Assembly (NCBI GenBank): GCA_004194705.1
Contig: SADC01000070.1
Coordinates: forward strand, 434,001-498,000
Direction of reading: 5' to 3'
Length of the DNA stretch: 64,000 nt
Source of the DNA: Ditylenchus dipsaci
Lineage: Eukaryota; Nematoda; Chromadorea; Rhabditida; Anguinidae
The position numbers and the translations under genes are program-made. Below the pieces are notes generated by a model that ran no database searches, was not told where the DNA came from, and was given only the letters and a program-made list of their open reading frames with translations. Below, piece by piece: positions 10,002-20,506 of this stretch. Position 1 is the first letter of the stretch; every line of letters begins with the position of its first letter.

Positions 10002-13000
10002 ATGGTGCACTATAAACTGTTCTACTTTGGTATTCGTGGATATGGTGAACCTATTCGACTAATTCTAGCCTATGCCAACCAACCTTTTGAAAATGTTATT
10101 ATCACTCTTGAATCTTGGAACTCTCAAAAGCCGAAAATGCCATTTGAAAAAGTTCCTGTGCTAGAAGTTGACGGAAAGGTATTGGCTGAAAGCTATGCTA
10201 TATTAAGATATTTGGGCAGAGAATTCGGATTAGTAGGAAAAACCAGCTGGGACCAGGCTAAAGTTGAACTTGATTAGAATAAAATGTATACCTAAATAAA
10301 TTTAGATTGATGAATTTTCTGAGGTACACAAAGATGTTGTGAATCAAGTGGCTCCTTATTTCCGTGTTTGTAGAGGACTTTTTCCAGGAGATAGGGTATT
10401 ACCTGAGGCATCATATTGTACCTTTAATCGCTTAACACGGGAAAGGCTCTGTGTACCAAACTAAGCGTTTTGTGCAGAATTTCACGCTGAACACGATGGC
10501 TGGAAAAAATTTCGGAAAGAGGAGAGAAAACAACGTGTAAAACAGCATCTGAAAGTAGGTAATTTTCACCCACTCCCAACCACCTGGAATTTGAGGTTGG
10601 GAATAAAGGTTTGATATAGGTTTGAAAAGTATGCTAGCAGCCTGTTCATGGATGGATATCACTGGTTTGGGTTTACTGGGTTGGAAATCAATATTTTTGA
10701 ACGCAATATTCGTGCACCTTGTATATCAAAAAAATTGCCAATATTTCGAGGATTCTTTTTTCGCTAACGGTATACAAATTTTAAAAGAATTGTATTGATT
10801 TCCAACCCAGTAAACCCGAACCAGTGATGTCCATACATTACCAGGCTGCCAGCATACTTTTCAAACCTATCAAAAAGAGAGCATTTGAAATCTTAGTTTA
10901 ATCTTGCTCCGGGCTCTCAACTTTCAAAAATTCGCTCCGGCTCTGGCTCCGAGCAAAAGCCAGACCCAGAAAATTATGACTGCCCTACGACCGGATACAC
11001 ATTATGACCGGATACAAAGACCGGATACAAAGACCGGATACAATTACGACCGGATACAACGACCGGACACACTTTCCCATTTCATTTTGTAAAAAATCAA
11101 AAAATATCAAAAAAAAAGTTTTGTAAATGAATCTTGGACATCTAATTTATTTAAAAAAACAGCAAATTATCAACCATACAATAAATCAATAAATTTAAAA
11201 TAGTTCAAACAATGGATATTAGCGGGGTTTCAAGCTTCATCCATTTCAATTGCATTTTCGTTTAATTCAGCCACATCCACATGGCAATTTTAGTCCTGTT
11301 AAGAAATTTGGACGCTAGTAGCGAATACCCCCCCCCCTCAACGATTTTCACCTTTTTTACTTAAGTAAAAAGTACCCAAATTTATGTTCCAGACCTTGGA
11401 ATCGCTACTAGCGCCGAGATTTGTTTTTTAAATTTAGATTTTTAGTCGTTTTTCAAAAAAATTCAAAAGTGTATCCGGTCGTTGTATCCGGTCATAATGT
11501 GTATCCGGTCGTAGGTATACCGAAAGTTATACGTATATACTTGTTATACGCATATAAAATATGGGCGCTACTGTAATATACCCCTCCCCCTCAAAAAACC
11601 CTCCTGTAATAACCCCCCTCAAAAAAACCTCCTGTAATACCCCCCCCCCAATAATTTTCAGGGTTAGGAATTAGGCTTAGCCCTTAGGCTTTGGGCCTTA
11701 GGCATTAGGCTCAGGGACAACACGTAATAATTTCACCATATTTCCAAATAAAGTATAGTTTCCGGGGTACCTGAAAATTATGGGGCGGGGGGGGTGGGTT
11801 GGGGGAGGTGGGTATATTACAATAGCGTCAAAATATCAATATTTGATTTAAATTTTCTCTAGATATGGCTCCGAGCTCTTTATTTGAAAAAATTTGCTCC
11901 GGATTCGGCTCCGAGATTTTCAATTGAAAAAATTTGCTCCGGATTTGGCTCCGAAATTTTAGTTTGCGAAAATTCGCTCCGGATCTCGCTCCGGGCTCTT
12001 GAGTTAAAAAAATTTGCTCCAGCTCTGGCTCTTGATCGGAGCCAGAGCTAGAGCGAGAGCCAAAGCAGGAGATTTATACATCACTGCCTAGGTGGTGCAT
12101 TAATTTGAGCGAGTACCACTCATATTTTGCTCGAATTCCAGGTGGTTGGGAGTGGATAAAAATTACCTACTTTCAGATGCTGTTTTACATGTTGTTTTCT
12201 CTCCTCTTTCCGAAATTTTTTCCAGCCATCGTGTTCAGCGTGAAATTCTGCACAAAACGCTTAGTTTGGTACACAGAGCCTTTACCGTGTTAAAGGCGAA
12301 AACACAATGAGGATGCTAAATCAGACTTTACACTCGTAAATGACCATAACTTTTTTTTCCAATTTTTCAAACATTATTCTTTTGGTGCCATCTTGTAGGT
12401 AAGATTCAGGGCTATCAGATGAACTTTTAATAAAATAGATGTTGTTTAAAAAATTAAGATAAACCTAAAAACGTATTTTTCTACCAGTTTCACTGCATAA
12501 AAAATGGTTTAGAGCGCTTCAAACTGCGTTTGTGAGAAAATCAAAACAAACTAACACTAAAAACCGTGTTTTTTTACCTAGGTGTTTTTAGTGGAGTTTC
12601 ATCTTATATTTGGTGTAATTTTCTAGTAAATCACGTTTAATCAGGTGTTTGACCACTTTATCGATAGAGTAAAATCTCAGCTACAAAACGGTAAAAAAAC
12701 ATCCGAGTTAGGTGTGAAAAAACACCTGAGATATACAAAATATGTGAAAAGATGTATGTGAAGTGAAGTAGCAGTCGATGTCAAAAAGTAGCCGTAGAAG
12801 TCCCCCCCCCTTTAATTAATTGCTGGACAAATAAATAGGTTCCAGATGTACACTAAATCGACAGTTCACTGTATATTATACGAGAAATTCTACAGTTATT
12901 GCTACATTCAATTGTATTTACAACTATTTTCTATTGCAGGAGAAACTTTTTGATGAGATATTTTTGCCCGCAATAAAGAAGTATCTGCCGATATATGTGA

Positions 13001-13209
13001 AAACTCTCAAGAAGTCAGGATCTGGTTATATTATCAACTGCGGACTGACTTGGGTGGACTTCCTGATCGCCGGTTTTATAACTACATTACGCAATTTACA
13101 CCCTGAGCAATTGGAAAGCTTTCCAGAACTAGAAAATTACCGTCAACGAGTCTATTCCCTGCCTTCTATTGAGAATTATGTGAAAGACCAAAAATACTCG
13201 CTTATTTAA
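10002..13209 (+). CDS. Glutathione S-transferase, sigma/nematode type (intact)
   Basis: Conjugates reduced glutathione to electrophiles; cytosolic, acts as a dimer. Three exons: 10002-10262, 10306-10395, 12940-13209, all phase 0, giving 206 residues, the usual length for nematode sigma-type GSTs. Visible features are the catalytic Tyr at residue 8 (KLFYF), the cis-Pro glutathione-site loop KVPVLEVDG, the ESYAILRYL helix, and a C-terminal domain with GSGY...GLTWVDF. The exon 1 donor (AAA|GTTGAA) is weak, but it is required to keep the family length and frame. An acceptor TTTTAG ends at 9990, leaving an 11-nt leader before the ATG, which suggests spliced-leader trans-splicing or a 5'UTR intron. 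Intron 2 (2.5 kb) is filled by a TTAA-flanked transposon nest. The neighbouring copy at 3.9-6.1 kb is a tandem duplicate. Confidence 0.9.
10984..11515. mobile_element. Element with GACCGGATACA arrays at both ends
   Basis: Five to six copies of GACCGGATACA lie in direct order at the left end, with the inverted array (TGTATCCGGTC) at the right. The outermost ends read CCTACGACCGGATACACATT in both inverted orientations. The interior is AT-rich and non-coding, with a C9 run near 11330. The layout matches the hAT-like elements with private subterminal arrays, but no target duplication is visible. Confidence 0.7.
11563..11829. mobile_element. Foldback with C/G homopolymer arms
   Basis: Inverted ends GGGCGCTACTGTAATATACC and the inverse (GACGCTATTGTAATATACCC read inwards). 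The arms consist of CCCCTCC/poly-C on the left and poly-G on the right, and could form a long G-rich/C-rich hairpin. Related CTAGTAGCGAATACCCCCC sequences occur near 11310, 46400 and 61931. Confidence 0.6.
11870..12085. repeat. GCTCCGG-type tandem motif array
   Basis: Repeated units of TTTGCTCCGGAT(T/C)(T/C)GGCTCCGAG, about 30 bp apart, ending in GGAGATTTATACATCACTG, which read inwards is the hAT-like end CAGTGATG. A smaller set of the same motifs lies at 10905-10960. It may be the right end of a hAT-like element whose left end is rearranged. Confidence 0.5.
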
Positions 13210-13888
13210 AGGAGCATGAAACTTCATAGGCACAGCAATTTAGACTAGTAAATGGCCCTATATTTTCAAAAAATTTTACATGCAAACAAAAAAAATCGAA
13301 AACATTATTGACAAAATTATGGTGGTCCCGTGCGAATTCAAAATTACCAAATCGCTGTGCTTATCAAGTTTCATGTGTTGAAGTTTCATTTGTAATGCAA
13401 AGTTTGCATGTCTTATTCTCTCAAATAAACGTCTTTTTAAAAAGTGACCAAATATATCTGGTATGTATTTTTTGAATGACATTTAGGGTCATATTTTGTT
13501 GACAACTTAGTGTTGCACTCTAAAAAAACTTGTACAGAAGCAAAATTTGGATTCATGTGTAAAACATGTAATTTTTTAGGCTTAGACCTAGGGGAGGGTA
13601 GGCCAGCCTATGTTAAGACATACTCAAACATATCGTGGACTCATGTTTAGTTCTGTCCGAACACATACTTGCCTACCCTTGCCTCAGCCTAAAAAACCAC
13701 AAAAGTAAAGAACAAAGGGACCAGCTCCCCTCCCATTGCGGAATAGAGCCGCAACATCAATAAAACCATATAATTACCATAATTTCAATAAAAAAAAACA
13801 AAAAAAAAAAGAAAAAAAACAATTTTTGTAAAAAAGAGCCCCAAAAACTGAGTTGCAATATAAAATTCGTCATTTTTAATGTTTGGCA
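13210..13888. other. Intergenic after GST-2, with a foldback
   Basis: No gene supported. Positions 13574-13694 are a foldback with ends TTTTTTAGGCTTAGACCTAG and inverse (AAGGGTAGGCCAGCGTATG family). Impure A-rich runs at 13785-13825. Confidence 0.5.
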
Positions 13889-14293
13889 CCGGGTGTGGTG
13901 CGTAAAACAGATAAATTTATATAAAGCGATAAATTTATCTATCAGAAATGATTTTATCTGACAGATAGAATTTAATTTTCAAATTAAAATCAGAGGGCAA
14001 ACGTTAACGAATGGGTTACAAATCAATACTTTCGTATTCCCGGCACTACGCTCCCAAAGTAGGATGAGGAATTAACACAATGAAATTAGTATAATGAAAA
14101 TTAAAATGTTCAGTGGATCTCAAAATTTAAAATTTTGATTTTCGGTTTTTTTATCATGCAACCTAACAAACATTTAATTTTGATCATTTCAGTTCGATGT
14201 CACAACCCATTTGTTGGCTAGCAAACAATTTTATTTTAAAATAAAATTTTATCTGGCAGATAAATTTATCTGTTTTGCATAACACAGCACCGG
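13889..14293. mobile_element. Foldback with iterated CAGATAAATTTATCTG motifs
   Basis: Approximate ends are CCGGGTGTGGTGCGTAAAAC on the left and the diverged inverse (CCCGGTGCTGTGTTATGC) on the right. Several palindromic motifs CAGATAAATTTATCTG lie inside both ends. Boundaries are approximate and no target duplication was identified. Confidence 0.5.
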
Positions 14294-14459
14294 GACGGAA
14301 TTAATTAATTTTACCTATTGATTGTTTGTTTTTGTTGTTTGAAATTGTATAAAAGCTTTGGAATTGGTTATATGCTATTTTCCCGTTTCCCGGCGGGATT
14401 TGCGGGTTTTTTTTCCAATCCCCGTTTTGACCGAAAACGCCAAGGAAAGTCATTTTCCT

Positions 14460-15202
14460 TAGAGACGAAGACAGGACAGGATCTTGTCCTGGTCCTGGTC
14501 CGTCCTGTTCGAAATTTATAAATAAAACAAAATCCTGGTCCCGGTCCTGGTCAAATTAAAAAATCCTGGTCCTGGTATTTTGGCCAATCCTGGTCGTCGA
14601 ATTTGGTAAATATAAATGGTATTTTTTCGAAACGTCATCTTGAAACGAATTTTGATCGAAATTACTTTTGCATTTTCATTCGGGTATTTTTATTCATTCA
14701 TTTGAATACAATCTGTGATTTTAAAGTGTTGATTTCTGTAATTTCTCGTCATTAAGTTTCTCATTTATTCAGAAAAATCATTGCCATTTTGTTCATGACT
14801 TTTGTTTTCAGATGAACATTGTCTGGAGCATAGGTATTTTCGAGAAGTTGTCCGTTGCAGAAGCGAAATGTCGAGTGTGCAACAAACCAATCAAGATGAA
14901 GCGAAGCGATCTTAACGAAGCGATCTATCCGGTGTTGTCTAAGCTTGCACATCGTTTCCTGTCTGCTCCAACGACAAGTCAACTTAGCGAGCAAGTCTTT
15001 TCCGTTGCCAGAGATGTGTACGACTACCGCCGAAGTAACTTGAGTCCAGAAAAATCAGAAATTTCTGGAATTTAACGAAAATCCTGGTTTTTGGACCAGG
15101 ATCCTGGTTTTTAGAATTTATAATCCTGGTCCTGATCCTGGTCTCGGACAGACCATAAAATCCTGTCCTGAAATCCGTCCTGGTCCCGTTTCTTCATCTC
15201 TA
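14460..15202 (+). mobile_element. hAT element, internally deleted, with perfect 8-bp duplication
   Basis: Flanked by ATTTTCCT at 14452-14459 and again at 15203-15210, a perfect 8-bp target duplication. Inverted ends are TAGAGACGAAGA and TCTTCATCTCTA. Many copies of CCTGGTCC/GGACCAGGA lie inside both ends. It encodes a hAT transposase remnant (14812-15075). A second copy lies inverted at 18136-18908. Confidence 0.95.
14812..15075 (+). CDS. BED finger + hAT dimerisation domain remnant (87 aa)
   Basis: Residues about 4-32 resemble the start of a BED zinc finger (WSIGIFEKLS...CRVC), with the first Cys pair present but the His pair missing. Residues about 37-82 match the hAT C-terminal dimerisation region (FLSAPTTSQLSEQVFS...RRSNLSPEK). 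The whole RNase-H-like catalytic core is absent, so it cannot transpose by itself. A TTTTGTTTTCAG acceptor sits directly before the ATG. It is either a deletion remnant in a non-autonomous element or, if expressed, a dimerising protein that could interfere with full-length transposase. Confidence 0.7.
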   Translation: MNIVWSIGIFEKLSVAEAKCRVCNKPIKMKRSDLNEAIYPVLSKLAHRFLSAPTTSQLSEQVFSVARDVYDYRRSNLSPEKSEISGI

Positions 15203-15366
15203 ATTTTCCTGCTTCTCCTTCTTTATGCCAAACTTTTTATAATGTTTTTCGAAAAGAATTAGCAATGCTGATATTGATTTTCTAAATTGATATTATTAAT
15301 CAAATTTTAAATTCTGCGCTAGTTTTTAAAACATCACAACACTGGTTTTTTTGTTTAAGTTCTTGA

Positions 15367-15596
15367 AGGGGCATGCCTGCGTTAAGGCGCGAACCAGCAG
15401 TTTTTTTTTTATTTTTTCGAATCGTCCCATTTTTCACTCATTCTGCGTCAAATCTGATATAGATGACCTTATACTGCTTTTAAAAACTAGACAGAAAACT
15501 TAAAAATCTAGACGAGAACGCATGTCGAAATTCATCGAGAAAGAAAAGAACTGCTGGTTTGCGCCTTTTCTCCCCATCGAGCACGATCATGCCCCT
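15367..15596. mobile_element. TTAA-type MITE, AGGGGCATGC ends (family B)
   Basis: Left flank TTGA (15363-15366), right flank TTAA (15597-15600). Inverted ends AGGGGCATGC...GCATGATCG-type, then GGCGC(G/A)AACCAGCAG inverted arms. A half copy of the same family is at about 25441-25506. Confidence 0.65.
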
Positions 15597-15856
15597 TTAA
15601 AGATTTATCGGCACTGCGAGAATTTCGCGGAAGACAATTCCACGACGGAAATTCCGGGGAATTCGGATTTTCGACGTCTCTGTTGAGCAAAAACCAAATT
15701 CTGACACCGGATTTGTGTTCAACATGGTCGATTGCATACCAGGTGCCTTTATATCTTGAACTCGAAGTCAAATAAAAAATACGGAATTTTTGCTGCTTTT
15801 TTGCCTTGTGCTTTTTTTGCCTTAATCACCCGTGTTGTTTTTATTGTGATTTTATA

Positions 15857-16432
15857 GGCTTTAGGCTTAGACAAAGGTAGGCCAGCGTATGTTAAGACGG
15901 ACTTAAAAATGAGTCTGAGGTGTTTTGAGTCAGTACCAACTAGGGTTGGCCAATGGGCATATGCCCGGACATAAAAAAAAGAAGAAAAAGAGTTGCACAG
16001 AAAGAAATACACCCCGAAGGGACCCCCTGAAAATATGATTCAGCCTCAAAATATCCCCCGGACATATGCCCGCAAAAATACAGAAAAAAAATACACCGCG
16101 AAGGATGTATTTTGACCAAAAATGTCGTATGAGTAGATGCCGGGCATATGCCCATGCGCATATGCCCCGGGCATATGGCCGTGACATGCCCATTCGTCAA
16201 CTTTAGTCAAAATACACCCTTCTCGTGTATTTTTTTTCTGATTTTTTTGCGGGCATATGTCCGGGGATATTTTGAGGCTGAATCATATTTTCAGGGGGTC
16301 CCTTCGGGTGTATTTCTTTTCTGTGTCACTTTTTTTCTTCTTTTTATATGTCCGGGCATATACCCGGACATATGCCCATTGGCCAATCCTAGTACTAACA
16401 CACACTGGTCTACCCTTGTCTAATCCTAAAAA
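15857..16432. mobile_element. TTAGGCTTAG foldback interrupted by a hAT element
   Basis: Left half 15857-15940, ending ...GTACCAAC. Right half 16392-16432, ending ...TTGTCTAATCCTAAAAA. Together these rebuild a foldback of the family at 6573-6713 and 13574-13694. The interruption is the element 15941-16391. Confidence 0.7.
15941..16391. mobile_element. hAT-like element with GGGCATATGCCC motifs
   Basis: Flanks gtaccaac (15933-15940) and gtactaac (16392-16399): 8-bp duplication, 7 of 8 matching. Inverted ends TAGGGTTGGCCAATGGGC. The palindromic motif GGGCATATGCCC or parts of it occurs about eight times, at both ends and in the centre. The arms pair over nearly the full 451 bp. Open frames here are shadows of the inverted repeat. 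Confidence 0.85.
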
Positions 16433-17110
16433 AACAACAGTGGGATCAAGGCAGAAAAAATACCCAATTCTTAAAGAGAGCCAATTTTTCTCAAATGTTT
16501 TCTTGTCCCGAAAAGAATTTGAAAATAAGTTAAAATTTGACAAAGCTGAATGTGGATTCGACCATGCTTAGCACGAATCCAGTGTCAGAACTTGATTTTT
16601 TGCATAGCAGGTACGCGAAAAAATTTAAATTACGCGGGATTATCCGCCCCGAAATTATCATCCGCGAGATTATCCGTCGCTGAATTTTGCTTAGCTGAAT
16701 TGTCTGCCGCGGAATTCTTGCCATGCCGTTTTATCGAGTATTTCAACGCACAATGAACCTGTGCAGACAAAAGGCATCGACAGTGTTTTAATCAACATTA
16801 CATTTGACTGTGACACAAATTAATATTCATTGTTTCTCATGTAGGAATTTCGTTAATCATTTTATTATAAAAATCTAGCAATACATAATTATAAATCAAA
16901 TCTAAAAAGGTGATACTAGCACAAAGATAGGAAAAAAGTTGATTCTTTTGTGATTTATAAATTTGCTTTAACAAAAAATCTTACGAAATTCGCTAAAAAA
17001 TAAAAAACTCTAATATAGAATAATAACAAAAAAGTACGAAACCTTATGCAAAAGGAATCAAGTATGATAAATCGGGACTATAAAGAATCATGTGCTGAAC
17101 ATGTGGCAAG
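16433..17110. other. No gene; AT-rich
   Basis: No coding region, RNA gene or clear repeat end recognised. A short CCGC-rich cluster with GCGGATTATCC-like repeats lies at 16620-16720. Confidence 0.4.
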
Positions 17111-17481
17111 TGTCACACTTCATTTCGCGATATTTCATTCATTTTCTCTGACTTTTTTAATTTTTTAAAAAAAAAAGTTTTCACCGTCTGATAGTTAAGA
17201 TTTCAGGCTACGTAATGGTATTTTCGAGCCGGGGTTGGAAAAATGTTGGCCTACGGGCTGGATTTTTATGAAAAGATTGGTTTGGTGGTGGCATTTTTTA
17301 AAAAACATGTATTTTTTGAACGAAAAACCGGCCCGCAGGCCAACATTTTTTTTCAAAACCCAGTTGGAAAAATATTATTTTGTAGCCTGAAATCTTAGCT
17401 ATCAGCTGGTGATACCTTTTTTTAAAAAAGTCTTAAAAAAGTCAGAGAAAATGAACGAAATATAGCGAAATGAAATGTGAC
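17111..17481. mobile_element. Foldback element
   Basis: Inverted arms TGTCACACTTCATTTCGCGA and inverse, continuing inwards through TTTCAGGCTACGTAATG-like and GGCCAACATTTTT sequences towards a central loop near 17280. Non-coding. Confidence 0.6.
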
Positions 17482-18135
17482 CTTACCAACATGTGAGGTA
17501 TCTTATGAAAAAAGTAAATGTTGGTCACTTTTATTTTCTAAAATTTGTTTGTCACGTGAAAAAAAATCTTTGATCCACACAAAACATCGAAAAAACATAT
17601 TTCCGGGTTTTGGGTGGGGAAGGGGGTAGTGATAATGGTGATGGTTGCCTTGGTTCCTTCTGCTGTTTTTTGTCATTTTTAGGCTTTAGACTTAAGCAAT
17701 GGTCGACCAGCGACGTTTTTTTTAACTCAAATGTATCTTGTTAATAGATCATTTCAAGGCCATGTTTTTCTGTAAAATTTTTTTATTTAAAGGTAAGAGG
17801 TTGAAGCTATTGAGGAAATAATCTAGACACAAAATAAGCAAATCAAATTTCAAATTTTTTAAATGCCGTTTAGAGCCCTATTTTGTTGACACTCCAATGT
17901 TACCGTGCTTAACAAACATTAATATCATAATTGTTAATTTCTTTCGAAAAATGCACTAGAAACGGAGGCGGAAAAGAAAAAAACATCAAAAAGGCTAAGC
18001 AGTTTCCTATTAAATTTTAATTTTAAGCCATTTTTTGAAAAAATTGAGCAATTATGATGCTCATCTAACTTTTAATTATGAACAAGTTTGTCTGACACGA
18101 AAACATTGGATTGTCAACAAAATAGGGCTCGAAAC

Positions 18136-18908
18136 TAGAGATGAAGAAACAGGACCAGGACGGATTTCAGGACAGGATTTTATGGTCTGTCCAAGACCAG
18201 GATCAGGACCAGGATTAGAAATTCTAAAAACCAGGATCCTGGTCGGGATCCAGGTCCAAAAACCACGATTTTCGTTAAATTCCAGAAATCCGGTTTAAAC
18301 AGCCAGCAAAATTTTATTGACACTTTTCTACATTCATTACGGTTGCAGTATAGAATCCCCCACGGGGAGTGGTCAGATCGAGAAGATAACCTCATATTCG
18401 TGTTTCTCGACCCCGATTTCATGTGAAAGCCGGCTGTTTTTTCCCAGTATTCAAAACTATGTTGAACATCTTCTTGTTAGTGGGCCCTGAGTCACTAGTG
18501 GCCCCCTTTTATTCCCTTCCCCTCCCTATACAGCCCTTAATCCCTTTAAAAATTCAAAAGGCGGCAATTCAAATTTTTCAAATTTTGACTAAAAAACCAT
18601 GATACCCCCTGTGGATCGAAAAAAATTGTTTTTCTCAGAATCAAAAAAACAGCCGGCTTTCACGTGAAATCGGTGTCGAGAAACACGAATATGAGGTTAT
18701 CTCCTCGATCTGATCACTTTTTTTCAAGTTTCAAGATGACGTTTCGAAAAAATACCATTTATATTTACCAAATTCGACGACCAGGATTGGCCAAAATACC
18801 AGGACCAGGATTTTTTAATTTGACCAGGACCAGGATTTTGTTTTATTAATAAATTTCGAACAGGACGGACCAGGACCAGGACAGGATCCTGTCCTGTCTT
18901 CGTCTCTA
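18136..18908 (-). mobile_element. Second copy of the GGACCAGGA hAT family, inverted
   Basis: Flanks ctcgaaac (18128-18135) and ctcaaaac (18909-18916): 8-bp duplication, 7 of 8. Ends TAGAGATGAAGAAACAGG and the inverse of TAGAGACGAAGACAGGAC match the element at 14460-15202 in opposite orientation. The coding part is gone and replaced by a foldback (18368-18718). Confidence 0.9.
18368..18718. mobile_element. Foldback nested in the hAT copy
   Basis: Inverted ends AGTGGTCAGATCGAGAAGAT and inverse, then CTCATATTCGTGTTTCTCGA. The ATTCGTGTTTCTCGACCC stretch also forms the ends of the larger foldback 38854-39600. Confidence 0.75.
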
Positions 18909-19236
18909 CTCAAAACGGCCTTTGAAAATGTTTAATTTGAATTGCTCATTTCGTGTCTGCACTATCTCCTTAATAGCTTCAACCCCCCTTTAGGAAAAAG
19001 TAGCCACTATTTATGGGCTAATGAAACAGCTGCTCTTTTCAGGCTAAAAAGTTACTGCTACAGTGGTACTTCGCTGAATTTACTGCAAATACTCTTAGAT
19101 TCTCGTGCCTGTGTGGAATAATGCCGAACAGAAAAGAAATGATAAAGCTCTACATAATAATGCTGGAAGAGGTGTATAATTTTTCGGAATATATACAAAA
19201 AAATAACTTTGGAAAGATTTACTAAAGTTTCTGATA

Positions 19237-20449
19237 TACCGTATAACCTCTTTTAATCCCCCAGGGGGATTATTAATCAACCCTTCTCGGAGGGTGGGGG
19301 ATTATTAGAGGGTGGGGGATTAATAGAGGGAGGGGATTATACTTCAACCTTTTTAGCGCCGAAGGCGCCGCAAATTTTTTAAAAATGTTATTTTAAAAAT
19401 TGTAATTCTAATTTATGGAATTAAAAATTCCGCCTATATTTTTGTCTTACGTGTATTTGATGTCTTAATTTTCGTCTCACCTTTCGCTTACTTTTTTCTT
19501 TCACATGATTTTGTATATCCAGAAAGCTATTTTGCGTTCAAAAGTCGACTTCAGCTGTACAACTGCTCTCCAACAAAGCCAGACCATAAGCCCTAGTGGC
19601 GCGAAAGTCTTCCCACCATTCCTTCTCGTTGCGTTTGGTAGCGATGCCGAGTCTCTCCACTCTACGCAACGCCAGTTTCAATATTGCGTACATACTATTA
19701 GTGATCTATCAATCGCAGAAGTTGAACAGGTTTTTCGACCCTAGCGATGCAAATGCTTAGAACACAAGAAATTAAATCATTCGTTTTTTATACCATTTCG
19801 GTACATTACCCAGTGTTCATTTCCGTAGTCGAATTTACGGTTGCGATTTATGCGGCTGCGATCCGCCAGCACTTGAGATCGTCTTGGAATGGGTGGATTG
19901 AGCCCGACAGGAATTCTCTGAGGTAGTGATTGTCAAACTGTTCAATGGTTAGTTTTGATATTTCTCTTTAAGTATCAATGCAATTATTTGCTTTGTGCCT
20001 TCAAGAAATCCGTCAATGGATCAGAGGATATACAAATAGCGGGCTTCAAACCAAGTGGGCCAATTGAATGGCCTTGACATTTTTTGCAAGATTAGAGAAA
20101 AAACTAAGTCGAGATTGGCAGGACATTAAAAAAATAAGCCCCTAAAATGTTGACGAAAACTAGATTTTTATCAAAAATATCAATGAAAATAAGCTGTTCG
20201 ATAGTGTTTGAAATGAAAGCTGAATTTTATTGGATCAAGGCCTCGTTTGTGAAAAAAAATCATTAAGTTTTAACATGGAAATTAACTAGTGAAATGTTAA
20301 AAAAAAACAGCAAGGTCACCTCGAAAATCGGAGGGGGGGGGGGATTATTAGAGGGTGGGGGATTATTATTCGACCCCTCTCGGGGGGTGGGGATTATTAG
20401 AGGGTGGGGGTTTAATAGAGGGTGGGGGATTAATAGAGGTTATACGGTA
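19237..20449. mobile_element. 1.2-kb TACCGTA-type element abutting the alsin 3' end
   Basis: Ends TACCGTATAACCTCTTTTAA and inverse. Subterminal arrays of GGGGGATTATTAGAGGGTG occur on both sides. An open frame at 19505-19744 (79 codons) inside is not recognised and may be a transposase scrap. The right end is 57 bp from the alsin stop codon. Confidence 0.75.
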
Positions 20450-20506
20450 AGTAATTATTTTTTAGAAATCAGCTAAATTACAAATATATATTGATTGATA
20501 GGCGGC

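Larger units (their letters stand above)
10436..12289. mobile_element. TTAA-flanked composite element in GST-2 intron 2
   Basis: TTAA at 10432-10435 and 12290-12293. Long inverted ends of about 160 bp begin CACGGGAAAGGCTCTGTGTA. Same family as 5141-5645 (shared CACGCTGA(A/G)CACGA stretch). It starts only 40 bp after exon 2. The interior is a nest: a foldback (10612-10872), a GACCGGATACA-array element (10984-11515), a poly-C-bearing foldback (11563-11829) and a run of GCTCCGG-type repeats (11870-12080). Confidence 0.8.

Noticed and set aside
10984..11515. GACCGGATACA repeats considered as a CRISPR-like array
   Set aside because: Units are nearly contiguous with no spacers, occur inverted at both ends of one element, and the genome is eukaryotic.
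15749..16571. Several overlapping ~85-105 codon frames on both strands
   Set aside because: They mirror each other because the region is an inverted repeat (hAT-like element 15941-16391).
20294..20476. Gly-rich 60-codon + strand frame
   Set aside because: It lies in the G-rich terminal array of the 19237-20449 transposon.
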